A DNA stretch of 64,000 bases from Chryseobacterium bernardetii (GCF_003815975.1 NZ_CP033932.1:434001-498000); one strand, 5' to 3'. Positions 1 through 10,797 are shown, counted from the stretch's first letter. Made by a program: numbers and translations. The notes: generated from the sequence alone by a model not told the origin.

Positions 1-1073
1 TTGTTTTCAGCTGCTTTGGATATAAAAGTAAATCTGTCTGGATAGTATTTCTCCAAAATACTGATAACAGCTTCGTTTCCCAGTCCGTTATCATTGACAT
101 TTTCTATAAGATTCTTATTTTTTGGGACAGAATTTCTGATTTCAAATATAAATTCCCGGTCTAGGATCTCATATTTAACTTTTATGAAACTATCCGCCTC
201 TACCCCAGCGGCTGAATGCTTCAGGGCATTTTCAAGCAGTGTAAGGCAAACAGAGGGTGGAATTTCAATAAGTTCCAGAATTTCTTCGTCGTCAATTTCA
301 AAATCAATTTCCAATGCATTATGGTACTTCAGCTGATAAAGCCCGATCAGAGACTTAATGGATGAAAATTCCTGCATAAGGGTAATTTTCTCTTTATTGG
401 TATCATAAATAACGTACTGAAGGAGCCGGCTCAGCTGTAAAATAGATTCTGAAGTATTTTCTGAAGGGTTAAAGCTTTTAGAATAAATATTATTAAGGGT
501 ATTCAACAGGAAATGCGGATTTAATTTGGACTTCAAAAGGGCAAGATACAACTGGTCCTTTTCTTCACCAAGTTCTTTAAAATCCTGTTCTATCAAAAAT
601 TTATCTTTCGTAATTCCGAGAAATGAAGCAACCAGAATGACAATCCCCTGTGCCGTGTAAACATTATACAGAAATTTTGTGTTGGATAATGTCTCATTAA
701 ACTTCATATTGAATACGGCAGGTTCCAGTAAAATTCTAAAAAGACTTGAAACCAGAAAACAGATAAAGGCATACAGGATAAATTCCGGATATTTATTGGA
801 AAGATAAAACCGGGGGACGAGATAAAAATATACTAAATAATAAATTCCAATATTGAAAATAATCACAAATAATACCGACCATACTAATTCCGGAGCGTCT
901 AAAAAGTAATTTTCGGTAAAAAAAGTGATCAGAAAAAAGAATATAAAGAATAAAACATGTTGAAATTTCAGCAAGAAACCCCAATGATATTCCATCAGTC
1001 TTTTCAAAACTTTACCGTTTAGTAAAATCCTAAAAACCAATAACATAAATACAATATTGATAATAAAAAACAT
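1..1073 (-). CDS. LytS/YehU-type sensor histidine kinase (C-terminus cut off by window edge)
   Basis: I read this gene directly on the minus strand. An ATG at 1073 is immediately preceded by an in-frame TAG, so it is the first possible start, and the frame stays open to base 1. The N-terminal third is a string of hydrophobic segments, probably 4 membrane helices. A histidine-kinase dimerisation motif follows (KLNPHFLLNTLNN, phospho-acceptor His about residue 187), then an ATPase N box (LLENALKHS) and a G box (NDNGLGNEAV). This order is that of the His_kinase/HATPase LytS family, which normally signals to a LytTR response regulator; that partner would lie beyond the left edge. It is divergent from the DUF2490-CitMHS-DctA genes, so control of carboxylate uptake is possible but only inferred. 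Only the last few residues are missing. Confidence 0.88.
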   Translation of the reverse strand, partial: MFFIINIVFMLLVFRILLNGKVLKRLMEYHWGFLLKFQHVLFFIFFFLITFFTENYFLDAPELVWSVLFVIIFNIGIYYLVYFYLVPRFYLSNKYPEFILYAFICFLVSSLFRILLEPAVFNMKFNETLSNTKFLYNVYTAQGIVILVASFLGITKDKFLIEQDFKELGEEKDQLYLALLKSKLNPHFLLNTLNNIYSKSFNPSENTSESILQLSRLLQYVIYDTNKEKITLMQEFSSIKSLIGLYQLKYHNALEIDFEIDDEEILELIEIPPSVCLTLLENALKHSAAGVEADSFIKVKYEILDREFIFEIRNSVPKNKNLIENVNDNGLGNEAVISILEKYYPDRFTFISKAAEN

Positions 1074-1224
1074 CTAAAATATCCAATTTTCAATCTTCCA
1101 AATATAAGACCTTTTTTACCCGGGATTGCAGTTCACTGAGAAAAACTGTCATTGATTGAAAAATAAATTCATGCCTCCTTCTTATAAATATATTTGAAAC
1201 AACAGGATATTAATTCAATTTTAC

Positions 1225-1917
1225 ATGAAAATTAAATTATCATTAATCATTATTTTCTTCTTAGGATTTTATCAGTTGATCTCTGCACAAAGCCGTGACA
1301 ACTATAATATGTGGTTCCAGTATCTTTTGTCTGCAAAACTGACGGATAAGAGTACTTTAACTGCCCTTTCCCAATACCGCTCTTTTGACCTGGCTTATGA
1401 TACCAGGCTTTTTCTGGTCTCTGCTTATGTAGACTATGAGGTTGCCAATGAGGTAAAACCTGCATTGGGAATGATGTTTCTTATCCTGGATTCCTATAAA
1501 TCTGATAACAACAAAAAAGAGCGATACGAAAAAAGACCTTTCCAGCAAGTGAGCCTTGGGGGAAATATCGGAAGAACTTCCATCTCCCACCGGTTCAGGG
1601 TAGAAGAACGCTTTATCAGTAATCCGGATGAATTTATTGTAAGGCTCCGATACCTCATTTCTTTGCGAATTCCATTCAACAAAGCCGGAGAAAAAGAAAA
1701 ATTCTATGGTATTCTGAAAAATGAAATCAGGATGAATGTTGTAAAAGAAGAACCGTTTGATAGTAACCGCTTAACAGCCGGAATAGGCATCAAAACCGGC
1801 AAAAATTCTGCAATAGAAATTGCTTTTATCAACCAGCTGGAAACAGGTTCCACAAGCAATTATGCCTATGTTGGCTACCGAAACAGTTTTGACTGGAGAA
1901 AAAATAAAAATAAATAA
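1225..1917 (+). CDS. DUF2490 family secreted/outer-membrane protein
   Basis: A 230-residue protein with a clear signal peptide (about 21 residues, ending LISAQ). The body has alternating aromatic/polar beta-strand patterns and the DUF2490 arrangement: a WFQYLLSAKLTDK-type opening, then a stretch on hydrogen-rich beta strands such as ISHRFRVEERF near the middle. DUF2490 proteins are predicted outer-membrane beta-barrels of unknown function in Bacteroidetes. It lies 17 nt upstream of the CitMHS transporter on the same strand, so the two are probably co-transcribed. A role as outer-membrane partner of the carboxylate transporters is an inference from position only. Confidence 0.75.
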   Translation: MKIKLSLIIIFFLGFYQLISAQSRDNYNMWFQYLLSAKLTDKSTLTALSQYRSFDLAYDTRLFLVSAYVDYEVANEVKPALGMMFLILDSYKSDNNKKERYEKRPFQQVSLGGNIGRTSISHRFRVEERFISNPDEFIVRLRYLISLRIPFNKAGEKEKFYGILKNEIRMNVVKEEPFDSNRLTAGIGIKTGKNSAIEIAFINQLETGSTSNYAYVGYRNSFDWRKNKNK

Positions 1918-1934
1918 TCACAAATACAATCCCT

Positions 1935-3221
1935 ATGCTTACACTCCTTGGATTTCTGATGATCATCATTTTTATGGTGCTTATCATGAATAAAAAAATG
2001 ACTCCCCTTACCGCCCTGGTTATTATTCCTGTAGCAATAGCATTAATAGCTGGTTTTGGTCCTCATCTGGGAGAAATGATGAAAAACGGGGTTAAGGAAA
2101 TTGCCCTTACCGGCGTTATGCTCATTTTTGCAATTCTTTATTTCAGCTTAATGATAGATACCGGGCTTTTCGAACCCTTAGTAAATCTTATTTTAAAAGC
2201 TGTTGGAGATAACCCTGTAAAAACCACAATAGGAACTGCTATTCTCACAACCTTAGTTTCTTTGGACGGCGATGGTTCTTCTACTTATATTATTGTGGTA
2301 GCAGCTATGCTTCCGTTATATAAAAAGCAGGGAATGAATCCACTTACATTGACCTGTATAATTATGCTGGCAGGTGGAATTATGAACATCCTACCCTGGG
2401 GTGGCCCTACAGCAAGGGTTATGAGCTCACTGAAGCTGGGGCATACGGAAATTTTCGTTCCAATGATTCCTATCATGGCTTTAGGAATTCTATGGGTAAT
2501 ATTTGTAGCCTATATTTTAGGTAAAAAGGAGAAAAAGCGCATTGCAACCTACGGGAAATATACTCAATACGGTACCAGTGACATTATCGGGGAGGCCGAT
2601 CCTAAGCTGCTTCGTCCAAAGCTGATCTGGATCAACCTTTTGCTTACGATCATCTTACTGATTGTTATGATACTCGATATTGTTCCGCTTGGAATAGCTT
2701 TTATGATTGCATTTTGTATTGCATCCGTTATCAACTATCCTAAGCTGAAAGATCAACAAAAAATCATTTCAAAACACGCAGGAAATGCTCTTTCTGTGGC
2801 AGGAATGATCTTTGGAGCTGGGATTTTTACCGGAATACTCAACGGAACCGGAATTATGCAGGCAATGGGAAACAGTATGATAGAAATTGTTCCCAAAAGC
2901 TGGGGCAGTTATCTTAATATTATTACAGCTATTTTCAGTGTTCCGCTTACGTTCTTTCTTACCAATGATGCTTATTATTTTGGAATATTGCCAATTATTG
3001 AAGCTACCGGCCGTCAATTGGATATTGCTCCTGAAATATTGGGAAGAGCCAGCCTTGTGGGGCAGGCCTCACATTTGCTGAGCCCGCTTGTTCCTTCCAC
3101 TTATCTATTGGTATCATTGGCCGGTGTGGAATATTCGGATCATCTGAAATATACACTAAAATGGGCGATCGGATCATCAATCATCATGCTTATAGGCGCA
3201 CTCCTTCTTGGAACAATATGA
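1935..3221 (+). CDS. CitMHS family citrate:cation symporter
   Basis: A 428-residue inner-membrane protein with about 11-12 hydrophobic helices. The sequence carries the CitMHS signature regions: an early MTPLTALV helix, the SLDGDGSSTYI loop near residue 110 and the LPWGGPTARV re-entrant region near residue 155. Family members import citrate complexed with Mg2+ or Ca2+ in symport with protons. The gene follows the DUF2490 gene by 17 nt and precedes a DctA-like carrier by 85 nt, giving a small carboxylate-uptake cluster next to a sensor kinase. Which metal-citrate complex is used cannot be told from sequence. Confidence 0.88.
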   Translation: MLTLLGFLMIIIFMVLIMNKKMTPLTALVIIPVAIALIAGFGPHLGEMMKNGVKEIALTGVMLIFAILYFSLMIDTGLFEPLVNLILKAVGDNPVKTTIGTAILTTLVSLDGDGSSTYIIVVAAMLPLYKKQGMNPLTLTCIIMLAGGIMNILPWGGPTARVMSSLKLGHTEIFVPMIPIMALGILWVIFVAYILGKKEKKRIATYGKYTQYGTSDIIGEADPKLLRPKLIWINLLLTIILLIVMILDIVPLGIAFMIAFCIASVINYPKLKDQQKIISKHAGNALSVAGMIFGAGIFTGILNGTGIMQAMGNSMIEIVPKSWGSYLNIITAIFSVPLTFFLTNDAYYFGILPIIEATGRQLDIAPEILGRASLVGQASHLLSPLVPSTYLLVSLAGVEYSDHLKYTLKWAIGSSIIMLIGALLLGTI

Positions 3222-3306
3222 GTTTGATGAATAATGATTATCTTCAGCTTCACAAATAATATAATCCAATCTTAAAACATGTTTGTAAAAACAATTTAAT
3301 TTCCAG

Positions 3307-4527
3307 ATGAATTTCCTGCAGTCCCAAAAAATATTCACCGGCAAATACCTTAAAAATCTTACATTGTATGTGTTCACGGCAATGATATGCGGTGTGCTGG
3401 CAGGACATTATGTTCCTGAAGAAAGCATTAAACTGGGAGTGGTAAGCCGGTATTTTTTTATGATCCTTGAAGCTTTTATTCTTCCGGTTATTTTTATGGC
3501 AATCATTTACGGAATCTGCCAGCTCTCCGAAATTAAAAATGCAGGTAATATTGTATTGCAGACTATTTTATACTTTTTAACAGTAGGCTCAATAGCCATT
3601 ATCTTAGGTCTTACCTTTGGTTTGGTAATGCAGCCCGGTTCTGATACCGGAATTGATGCTACCCGCATCACCACAAGCCTTCCAAAGGCTTTTGAAATTA
3701 AAGACGGAAGTTTTTCTACTGTTTTATACCTTAACAGACATGGTATTTTTCTTTTCCTCTCCATCTTAATAGGAATTACAATGAACTTTTCCTCAAGAAA
3801 AGAAAAATTTCTGAATATTTTGGATCATGGGATAGGTATCTTTTATACTGTTATCAAATATCTTTATTTTATTCTTCCATTCATTATTTTCTGTAATATT
3901 GCATATGGTGTGGCTGTATATGGCATCAATACTCTTCTTCCGTTAAGTAAAGTAGTTGCAACAGTTTACCTTGCTGACATTGTTTTTATTTTAGGAATTT
4001 TAGGTCTTATTTCTTATCTGTTCAAATTCAATCTGTGGAAATTTTTACTGGATATTAAGGAAGAAATTATTTTGGTCATCACTACTTCATCCTCCAAAAC
4101 TGCTTTTCCTTTAATTTTTGAAAAAATGGAATCTGAAGGATATAGCAGAAAAATTTTGAGGTTTATTATTCCTCTGGGGTATAATTTTAATCTGGCAGGG
4201 GCATGTATCTATATTTCAGTAACCTGCTGTTTTCTTATTCAGTTTTATAATATCTCTTTAAGCTTTAATGATTATGTTTGGCTCTTTGTTATTATTTCCA
4301 TTACTTCTAAAACGGCATCAGGAGTACCCGGTTCAGGATTCTTAGCGCTTATTTTCACATTGAGCAGATTTGGGAAAATTCCATTAACGGATATTGCCCT
4401 GCTTTATAGTGTGGACCGTTTTATGAATGAAGCCAGATCAGTAACCAATTTTATTGGTATTGCCGTTTCAGGGGCAATCATTTCTAAAATAAACCAGCAT
4501 CAGAAAGGGGAAATTCCTTCTGCCTAA
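3307..4527 (+). CDS. Dicarboxylate/amino acid:cation symporter (DAACS, DctA/GltP-like)
   Basis: A 406-residue membrane carrier of the SDF (sodium:dicarboxylate) fold. Visible landmarks are the serine-rich hairpin (TTSSSKTAFP, about residue 258), the PLGYNFNLAG segment of helix 7 (about 290) and the DRFMNEARSVTN segment of helix 8 (about 370). Typical members have N-x-D-G-T in helix 7; here it reads NLAGA, so the Asp and Thr that help bind Na+ in GltPh are missing. The position equivalent to GltPh Asp405 (Asn in DctA) is Ile (NFIGI). Cation coupling may therefore differ. It probably imports C4-dicarboxylates or acidic amino acids and sits downstream of CitMHS. Confidence 0.85.
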   Translation: MNFLQSQKIFTGKYLKNLTLYVFTAMICGVLAGHYVPEESIKLGVVSRYFFMILEAFILPVIFMAIIYGICQLSEIKNAGNIVLQTILYFLTVGSIAIILGLTFGLVMQPGSDTGIDATRITTSLPKAFEIKDGSFSTVLYLNRHGIFLFLSILIGITMNFSSRKEKFLNILDHGIGIFYTVIKYLYFILPFIIFCNIAYGVAVYGINTLLPLSKVVATVYLADIVFILGILGLISYLFKFNLWKFLLDIKEEIILVITTSSSKTAFPLIFEKMESEGYSRKILRFIIPLGYNFNLAGACIYISVTCCFLIQFYNISLSFNDYVWLFVIISITSKTASGVPGSGFLALIFTLSRFGKIPLTDIALLYSVDRFMNEARSVTNFIGIAVSGAIISKINQHQKGEIPSA

Positions 4528-4610
4528 TTTGATATTTAAATTTCATAATCCACTATTATTCAATTATGTAACTTTTTAAAGATTAGGATAACTAATTAAT
4601 AAAAAAGACC

Positions 4611-5333
4611 ATGAGAACATTTATTTTCCTTCTATTAATAAGCAGTGTTCATTTATTTTCACAAAATCTGATTACTCCACAAAATGCAGGTATCAACTCT
4701 AAACTGATAAAAGATGAAACATCTGAAGCCCTATGGTATGCTGATAATGCTGGCTCAAAAACAGAAATCGGAAGCATTATTACAGAACTCAAAAAATTAA
4801 ACAAAACAGATCTTCTGATCCGGACAACAGTAAAATTAAATCAGGCCCCGGATGCTAAATGGACAGATTCCACTCTTGTCAAAATCTCTGATTTTACCCC
4901 CATCTATCATTCATCTTTTAATATGATGAGAGATATGGTACTTAAATCTGATAAAGATAAAGTAACTGGATATTATCTGGATAAAAAGTCTCAGAAAAAA
5001 GAGAATATTGAAATTCCTGCCACTCATTATTTTGACAGCAGTAGTTACGCTATGCTGATAAGATTTCTTCCTCTGAAAGAAAATTATACAGCTGAGATCT
5101 CTATTTTCGACTACAATCCAAAATCCGAAAAAAAAGGAGTTATGAAGGCCTACATTCTGGATACACACAAAGCGGAATATAAAGGAAAGCCGGTATGGAT
5201 TATAAAAACAAACGATGACATCAGTAACAAAGCATCTGCTACCACCTATTATATTGATATCGAAACGAGAAAAATTGTCAAGCAGGATATGGATATGGCC
5301 GGAAGAAAAATGTTCATGGAAATAGTTCAATAA
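4611..5333 (+). CDS. Secreted protein resembling DUF3108
   Basis: A 240-residue protein with an 18-residue signal peptide (MRTFIFLLLISSVHLFSQ). The mature part is beta-rich and ends with strands that describe a modified residue or metabolite readout (VWIIKT, TYYIDIETRKIVKQ), which resembles the DUF3108/LolA-like beta-sheet fold of Bacteroidetes envelope proteins. The family assignment is tentative. It has its own upstream gap of 83 nt after the carrier and no obvious terminator between, so it may be read through from that operon. Its function is unknown. Confidence 0.6.
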   Translation: MRTFIFLLLISSVHLFSQNLITPQNAGINSKLIKDETSEALWYADNAGSKTEIGSIITELKKLNKTDLLIRTTVKLNQAPDAKWTDSTLVKISDFTPIYHSSFNMMRDMVLKSDKDKVTGYYLDKKSQKKENIEIPATHYFDSSSYAMLIRFLPLKENYTAEISIFDYNPKSEKKGVMKAYILDTHKAEYKGKPVWIIKTNDDISNKASATTYYIDIETRKIVKQDMDMAGRKMFMEIVQ

Positions 5334-5487
5334 AAAAACAGATATTCAAAAACACCAATACCCTACTGCTGTTTACAAGCAACATGACAATAACACCACA
5401 CCCAACAGCTTCAAAGACAAAAACAACTATTAACTGATAACCAATAAATTATATTAAAAAATATATCACATATTAAGGAAAAACCCT

Positions 5488-5495
5488 TATCTTTG
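5488..5495 (+). promoter_or_regulatory. Bacteroidetes -7 promoter element (TATCTTTG)
   Basis: TATCTTTG fits the TAnnTTTG -7 consensus of Bacteroidetes and lies 80 nt upstream of the small GG-leader peptide gene. No good -33 TTG is seen at the usual distance, so the call rests on the -7 box and on the position. Confidence 0.45.
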
Positions 5496-5575
5496 ATCTA
5501 CTTTAAACACCAGATGTCAAAAATCCTGATTGACTTTAAATGTTCAGGAAGTACACAAATTAAATATTATTAACT

Positions 5576-5710
5576 ATGAAAAATGCCAAATTATTAAGCA
5601 GAGATGCTCAGAAATCAATTAATGGCGGAGCGGTAGGACGCTATTGCTGTGAGTACAATTACAAAGGACAATGTATCCTGTGGATAGGACCTGGCCAGCA
5701 ATGCCCATAA
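5576..5710 (+). CDS. Small Cys-rich peptide with double-glycine leader (bacteriocin-like)
   Basis: A 44-residue ORF starting MKNAKLLSRDAQKSINGG. The first 18 residues match the Bacteroidetes bacteriocin-type leader: Lys-rich start, L-S-R-x-x-Q-K-S-I, then GG as a presumed cleavage site for a C39-type peptidase/ABC exporter. The predicted mature part of 26 residues has four Cys in the pattern CC, C, C and is rich in Gly and aromatic residues. A -7 promoter box lies upstream and a strong hairpin terminator lies 31 nt after the stop, so it is a monocistronic unit. No exporter or maturation enzyme is in the window. Whether it is an antimicrobial or a signalling peptide is unknown. Confidence 0.75.
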   Translation: MKNAKLLSRDAQKSINGGAVGRYCCEYNYKGQCILWIGPGQQCP

Positions 5711-5741
5711 ACTTATCCATAAAAATTAAACACCAACAATA

Positions 5742-5771
5742 AAAGCCGGAAATTTCCGGCTTTCTCTTTTT
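5742..5771 (+). terminator. Rho-independent terminator of the GG-leader peptide gene
   Basis: An 11-bp perfect palindrome (AAAGCCGGAAA/TTTCCGGCTTT, 5742-5763) is followed by a T-rich tract. Confidence 0.85.
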
Positions 5772-5889
5772 TATTTTTCTGCCAAATTTTCACATTCGGA
5801 AATAAAAATTCTGCCATTTCATCCATCAATGTCTCATGGCATACATTTAGAGAATTACAATACAGAAATAATTAAAAAATAAATATATT

Positions 5890-6168
5890 ATGTCAGTAAA
5901 CTTTAAACCATTGGCAGACAGAGTTCTGGTAGAGCCAATCGCAGCAGAAACTAAAACAGCTTCAGGTATTATCATCCCGGATACTGCAAAGGAAAAGCCG
6001 CAAGAAGGTACTGTAGTGGCAGTAGGTCCTGGTAAAAAAGACGAACCTACAACGGTTCAGGTAGGTGACAAAGTTCTTTATGGTAAATATTCAGGTTCTG
6101 AATTGAAATTAGAAGGGAAAGATTACTTAATTGTAAGAGAAGCTGACTTATTGGGAATCATCGGGTAA
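5890..6168 (+). CDS. groS: Co-chaperonin GroES
   Basis: A 92-residue protein with full-length GroES features: N-terminal [12 protein letters not shown], the mobile loop around [19 protein letters not shown], and C-terminal [13 protein letters not shown]. It forms the heptameric lid of the GroEL chamber that folds cytosolic proteins. groEL follows after 117 nt. I saw no CIRCE operator (the HrcA site) upstream. The 5812-5841 segment has a short inverted TGCCAT/ATGGCA pair of unknown meaning. Confidence 0.97.
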   Translation: MSVNFKPLADRVLVEPIAAETKTASGIIIPDTAKEKPQEGTVVAVGPGKKDEPTTVQVGDKVLYGKYSGSELKLEGKDYLIVREADLLGIIG

Positions 6169-6210
6169 ATCTGTACGTTGTACAATGTAAAATGTACAAT
6201 GTATTTATGA

Positions 6211-7970
<1,760 letters not shown>

Positions 7971-8045
7971 GTTAGTTCTTCAAATTCTTCGTCTTTCGCC
8001 AATACCTTTTCCGTTAGGCGACACTATTTTAAAGCTACGATTAAC

Positions 8046-8082
8046 AAAAACCGCGAGATTTTAATTAAATCTCGCGGTTTTT
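8046..8082. terminator. Strong bidirectional hairpin between groEL and the Fic gene
   Basis: 16-bp perfect arms (AAAAACCGCGAGATTT and AAATCTCGCGGTTTTT) with a 5-nt loop and flanking A and T runs. It can end transcription in either direction. It may be the terminator of a gene lost from this spot, since groEL already has its own. Confidence 0.8.
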
Positions 8083-8116
8083 ACTTATCTTTAAATACTG
8101 TAATTTTCTTGAATAA

Positions 8117-9415
8117 ATGATTGAACAAGCACCTCAAATAGAAGAAACTAATCAAACAATACCACTGATGGTTAAGTTTCAGATGAATGGAACTCTACAA
8201 AAAATACAAGATGAGTATTTATATTGGGACAAAATAAAATATAAAGCAAAAGATTGTACACCATTGGAACTATGGAGTGCGGTAAAACTGTTTCGATTAT
8301 TGAGAAGAAAAGAAGTGAAATTTCATTTGTATAACTTTCATTATGTAATAACAGATTATATTCAAAAATCATTACATCAGTTTGATATGCATATTGGTGG
8401 AACATTGGGAAGTAATATAGGTATTGCAGAAACTGATAAAACGAAATTTATTATTAGTTCTATAATGGAAGAAGCTATTTCCAGTAGCCAAATGGAAGGA
8501 GCTAATACTACTAGGAAAAAGGCTAAAGAAATGATTCAGCAAGAGAAAAAGCCTAGAAATAAATCCGAGCAAATGATTTTGAACAATTTCATTACCATGA
8601 AACATATTGTTCAACATAAAAGTGAAGATCTGACTGTGGAAAATTTATTATATATACATAAATTAATAACAAATAACACATTAGAAGACACAGAAGATGA
8701 AGGTAAATTTAGAGATAATGACGATGTACATGTAGTAAATCATACTAATAGTGAAATTGTCCACACCCCACCTTTACAGTCAGACCTTAAAAAGCTTATA
8801 AGTGATTTGTGCATATTCTTTAATACTGATACTGAAGAATTTATCCATCCCATAATTAAAGGCTGTATTATTCATTTTATGATTGGATGGATACATCCTT
8901 TTACAGATGGAAATGGCCGTACTGCAAGAGCTGTATTTTATTGGTATATGCTTAAAAAAGGATACTGGCTCACAGAATATCTGTCTATATCAAGAATTAT
9001 CAAAGATACAAAGTCACAATACGAGAAAGCATATCTATACACTGAAATAGATGAAAATGATTTGACTTATTTCATTTCCTATCACATCAAAACAATGGAA
9101 AAAGCATTTGTTGCATTAAAAGACTACATCAATCGCAAACAAAAAGAAGTATTTCAAGCAGCAAAGTTTATGAAAATACCAGGAGTAAATGATAGAATGG
9201 CACAAATTTTAAAAATATTACACGATGATCCCGATAGAATTCTGAACACTAAAGAAATTCAATCAAGATTTAATGTATCAAATTATACAGCAAGAACAGA
9301 TCTAAAATCATTAGTTGAATTAGGCTTTTTAGAAATCATTCAAGTGAATAAACAAAAACAAAACTTTATAAAATCTTCTACTTTTGAAAGCTCATTAAAA
9401 AGATACAAATTATAA
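8117..9415 (+). CDS. Fic family protein (AMPylase-type) with C-terminal winged helix
   Basis: A 432-residue class II Fic protein. The N-terminal inhibitory motif S-S-Q-M-E-G lies at residues 123-128 (Glu127 is expected to block ATP binding), and the catalytic Fic loop HPFTDGNGRTAR starts at His260. The C-terminal 80 residues form a predicted winged helix (KEIQSRFNVSNYTARTDL). Fic enzymes transfer AMP or other nucleotides to hydroxyl side chains; members with this fusion act as regulators or toxins. The gene is much more AT-rich than groEL and sits alone between two groEL-tail copies, which suggests acquisition. An ATG at 8117 fits the family start. Confidence 0.92.
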   Translation: MIEQAPQIEETNQTIPLMVKFQMNGTLQKIQDEYLYWDKIKYKAKDCTPLELWSAVKLFRLLRRKEVKFHLYNFHYVITDYIQKSLHQFDMHIGGTLGSNIGIAETDKTKFIISSIMEEAISSSQMEGANTTRKKAKEMIQQEKKPRNKSEQMILNNFITMKHIVQHKSEDLTVENLLYIHKLITNNTLEDTEDEGKFRDNDDVHVVNHTNSEIVHTPPLQSDLKKLISDLCIFFNTDTEEFIHPIIKGCIIHFMIGWIHPFTDGNGRTARAVFYWYMLKKGYWLTEYLSISRIIKDTKSQYEKAYLYTEIDENDLTYFISYHIKTMEKAFVALKDYINRKQKEVFQAAKFMKIPGVNDRMAQILKILHDDPDRILNTKEIQSRFNVSNYTARTDLKSLVELGFLEIIQVNKQKQNFIKSSTFESSLKRYKL

Positions 9416-9510
9416 TATACCGTCGCCTTTGATGAAAAGTAAAATTATCAATACTCTTTTTCATTTAAACAACCACCCACTAAACTAAATTCCTCTTTTC
9501 TCCGCAAGTC

Positions 9511-9613
9511 CCAGCTATGCCAATGGGTGGTGGAATGCCAGGAATGATGTAGTAGCGTAGGCTAAGACAATTTAATATACTAACCGTTCTACTTTTTGTA
9601 GGGCGGTTTTTTT
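9511..9613 (+). repeat. groEL tail copy 2 (last ~14 codons, stop, 3'UTR, terminator)
   Basis: Aligned to 7870-7970 with two or three differences: one extra T in the terminator loop and A to G in the stem. It begins abruptly at CCAGCTATGCC within the groEL reading frame. The stem AACCGTTCTAC/GTAGGGCGGTT (9582-9608) is kept. It follows the Fic gene by 95 nt and precedes the hydrolase gene. Confidence 0.93.
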
Positions 9614-9623
9614 ATTATATTTG
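9595..9623 (+). promoter_or_regulatory. Promoter overlapping the copy-2 terminator
   Basis: TTTG (9595-9598) and TATATTTG (9616-9623) are separated by 17 nt, close to the Bacteroidetes -33/-7 arrangement. The -33 element lies in the terminator loop of groEL tail copy 2, and the -7 box lies 32 nt before the hydrolase start. The insert therefore appears to carry its own promoter fused to the tail. Confidence 0.5.
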
Positions 9624-9655
9624 ATGAGTAACTATAACACATGAAATAATTTAAA

Positions 9656-10543
9656 ATGAAAATCAGTTTTTTCTCTAACATATTTATTGGGTTGCTATTA
9701 ATAGCTTTGCCAGAAATGGTACTTTCACAATCCACCGATTTTACCATTCAGGATATAAAATTTGAAAGTCAGGGGGTCACCCTTGCAGGCTCAATTTTAG
9801 AACCTAAAGAACCATTGGCAGCCGTTATAATTGTTCACGGGTCTGATCCTGTAAAAAGAGAAATGGAGTTTGCAAAACGTCTTGCTAAAGAAGGAATTGC
9901 CGTATTAACATATGATAAACGCGGTGTTGGAGAATCTGGAGGCGTGTATGTAGGGCCGTCTGTTGGTACCAATAATATTGACACTACTAACCTTAATTTA
10001 TTGGCTCACGATGCAAATGCAGCCGTAAAAATATTCCATACCTATCTGAAAGATAAAAAAACACCAATCGGATTAGTAGGATTCAGCCAGGCCGGATGGA
10101 TAATCCCGATTGCTGCAAGTAAAAACCCACAAATTGAATTTATGGTTTTATTTAGCGGTCCTACCATTACTACTCTTGAGCAGCTTCGCTTTCAGTTTTA
10201 TACTAATGGAAACAATAATTTTTGGGAAAATCATACAGAAACAGATGCCATTGAACATACCAAAAATGATCCGGACAGGTACCAATTTGCAGCGACTGAT
10301 CCCAAAATCTATTTAAACACCCTTTCAATTCCCGGGCTTTGGCTTTTTGGTGAAAAAGACATACAGATTCCGGTAAAGTTATGTATAGAACAATTAAATA
10401 CGCTTAAAGCTCAAGGTAAGCCTTTTGAATATACTCTTTTTCCTAAATTGAGCCACAACACTTCTTCTAGCAATGATACAGCTCCCGTTGATGTTGCTAT
10501 CCAATGGATTAAGCAGAAAGTTTTCAATAAATATTCAAAATAA
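9656..10543 (+). CDS. Secreted alpha/beta hydrolase
   Basis: A 295-residue protein with a signal peptide (about 24 residues, ending VLSQ). It has the alpha/beta hydrolase order: oxyanion region [16 protein letters not shown], nucleophile elbow GFSQAG (Ser144), acid in FGEKDIQIP and base His in KLSHN near residue 271. It resembles the dienelactone-hydrolase/BAAT-like enzymes found in Bacteroidetes envelopes; the substrate is unknown. It is flanked by groEL tail copies 2 and 3 and ends 13 nt before copy 3. Its base composition is closer to the host than that of the Fic or ATPase genes. Confidence 0.85.
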   Translation: MKISFFSNIFIGLLLIALPEMVLSQSTDFTIQDIKFESQGVTLAGSILEPKEPLAAVIIVHGSDPVKREMEFAKRLAKEGIAVLTYDKRGVGESGGVYVGPSVGTNNIDTTNLNLLAHDANAAVKIFHTYLKDKKTPIGLVGFSQAGWIIPIAASKNPQIEFMVLFSGPTITTLEQLRFQFYTNGNNNFWENHTETDAIEHTKNDPDRYQFAATDPKIYLNTLSIPGLWLFGEKDIQIPVKLCIEQLNTLKAQGKPFEYTLFPKLSHNTSSSNDTAPVDVAIQWIKQKVFNKYSK

Positions 10544-10556
10544 AGCATATATAAAC

Positions 10557-10760
10557 ATGCTTGAAAGCAGAAATATTGCCCCAACTAAAAACGCAGCTTC
10601 TGTATCTGGAATGCTTTTAACAACTGAATGTGTAATCACTGAAGTAAAGAGCGCTGAACCAGCTATGCCAATGGGTGGTGGAATGCCAGGAATGATGTAA
10701 CAGCGTGTCGCTGAGACAATTTAATATACTAACCGCTCTGCTTTTGTAGAGCGGTTTTTT
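10557..10760 (+). pseudogene. groEL tail copy 3 (47-codon open fragment with 3'UTR and terminator)
   Basis: Aligned to 7747-7970. It opens with ATGCTTGAA and reads in frame as a 47-residue C-terminal GroEL peptide ending [11 protein letters not shown], but lacks about 20 bp of groEL (the VTRVALE segment). The stop is TAA in place of TAG. The small 3'UTR hairpin has changed on both arms (CAGCG TGT CGCTG), and so has the terminator stem (AACCGCTCTGC/GTAGAGCGGTT); pairing is kept. It looks like the tail of a related but different groEL allele. Translation is possible but no start signal is evident. Confidence 0.9.
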
Positions 10761-10797
10761 AATCTGTAAATTTTAAGACAAAGGTACCTGGATTGGC

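Noticed and set aside
4911-5330. 139-codon open frame on the minus strand
   Set aside because: It is the antisense of the secreted protein at 4611 and has Phe-rich shadow composition.
5772-5889. CIRCE (HrcA) operator upstream of groES
   Set aside because: I looked for TTAGCACTC/GAGTGCTAA and did not find it; only a short TGCCAT/ATGGCA pair is present.
10473-10556. N-terminal extension of the 75-residue frame that ends in groEL tail copy 3
   Set aside because: Those residues overlap the hydrolase gene in another frame and have no GroEL similarity; only 10557-10700 matches groEL.
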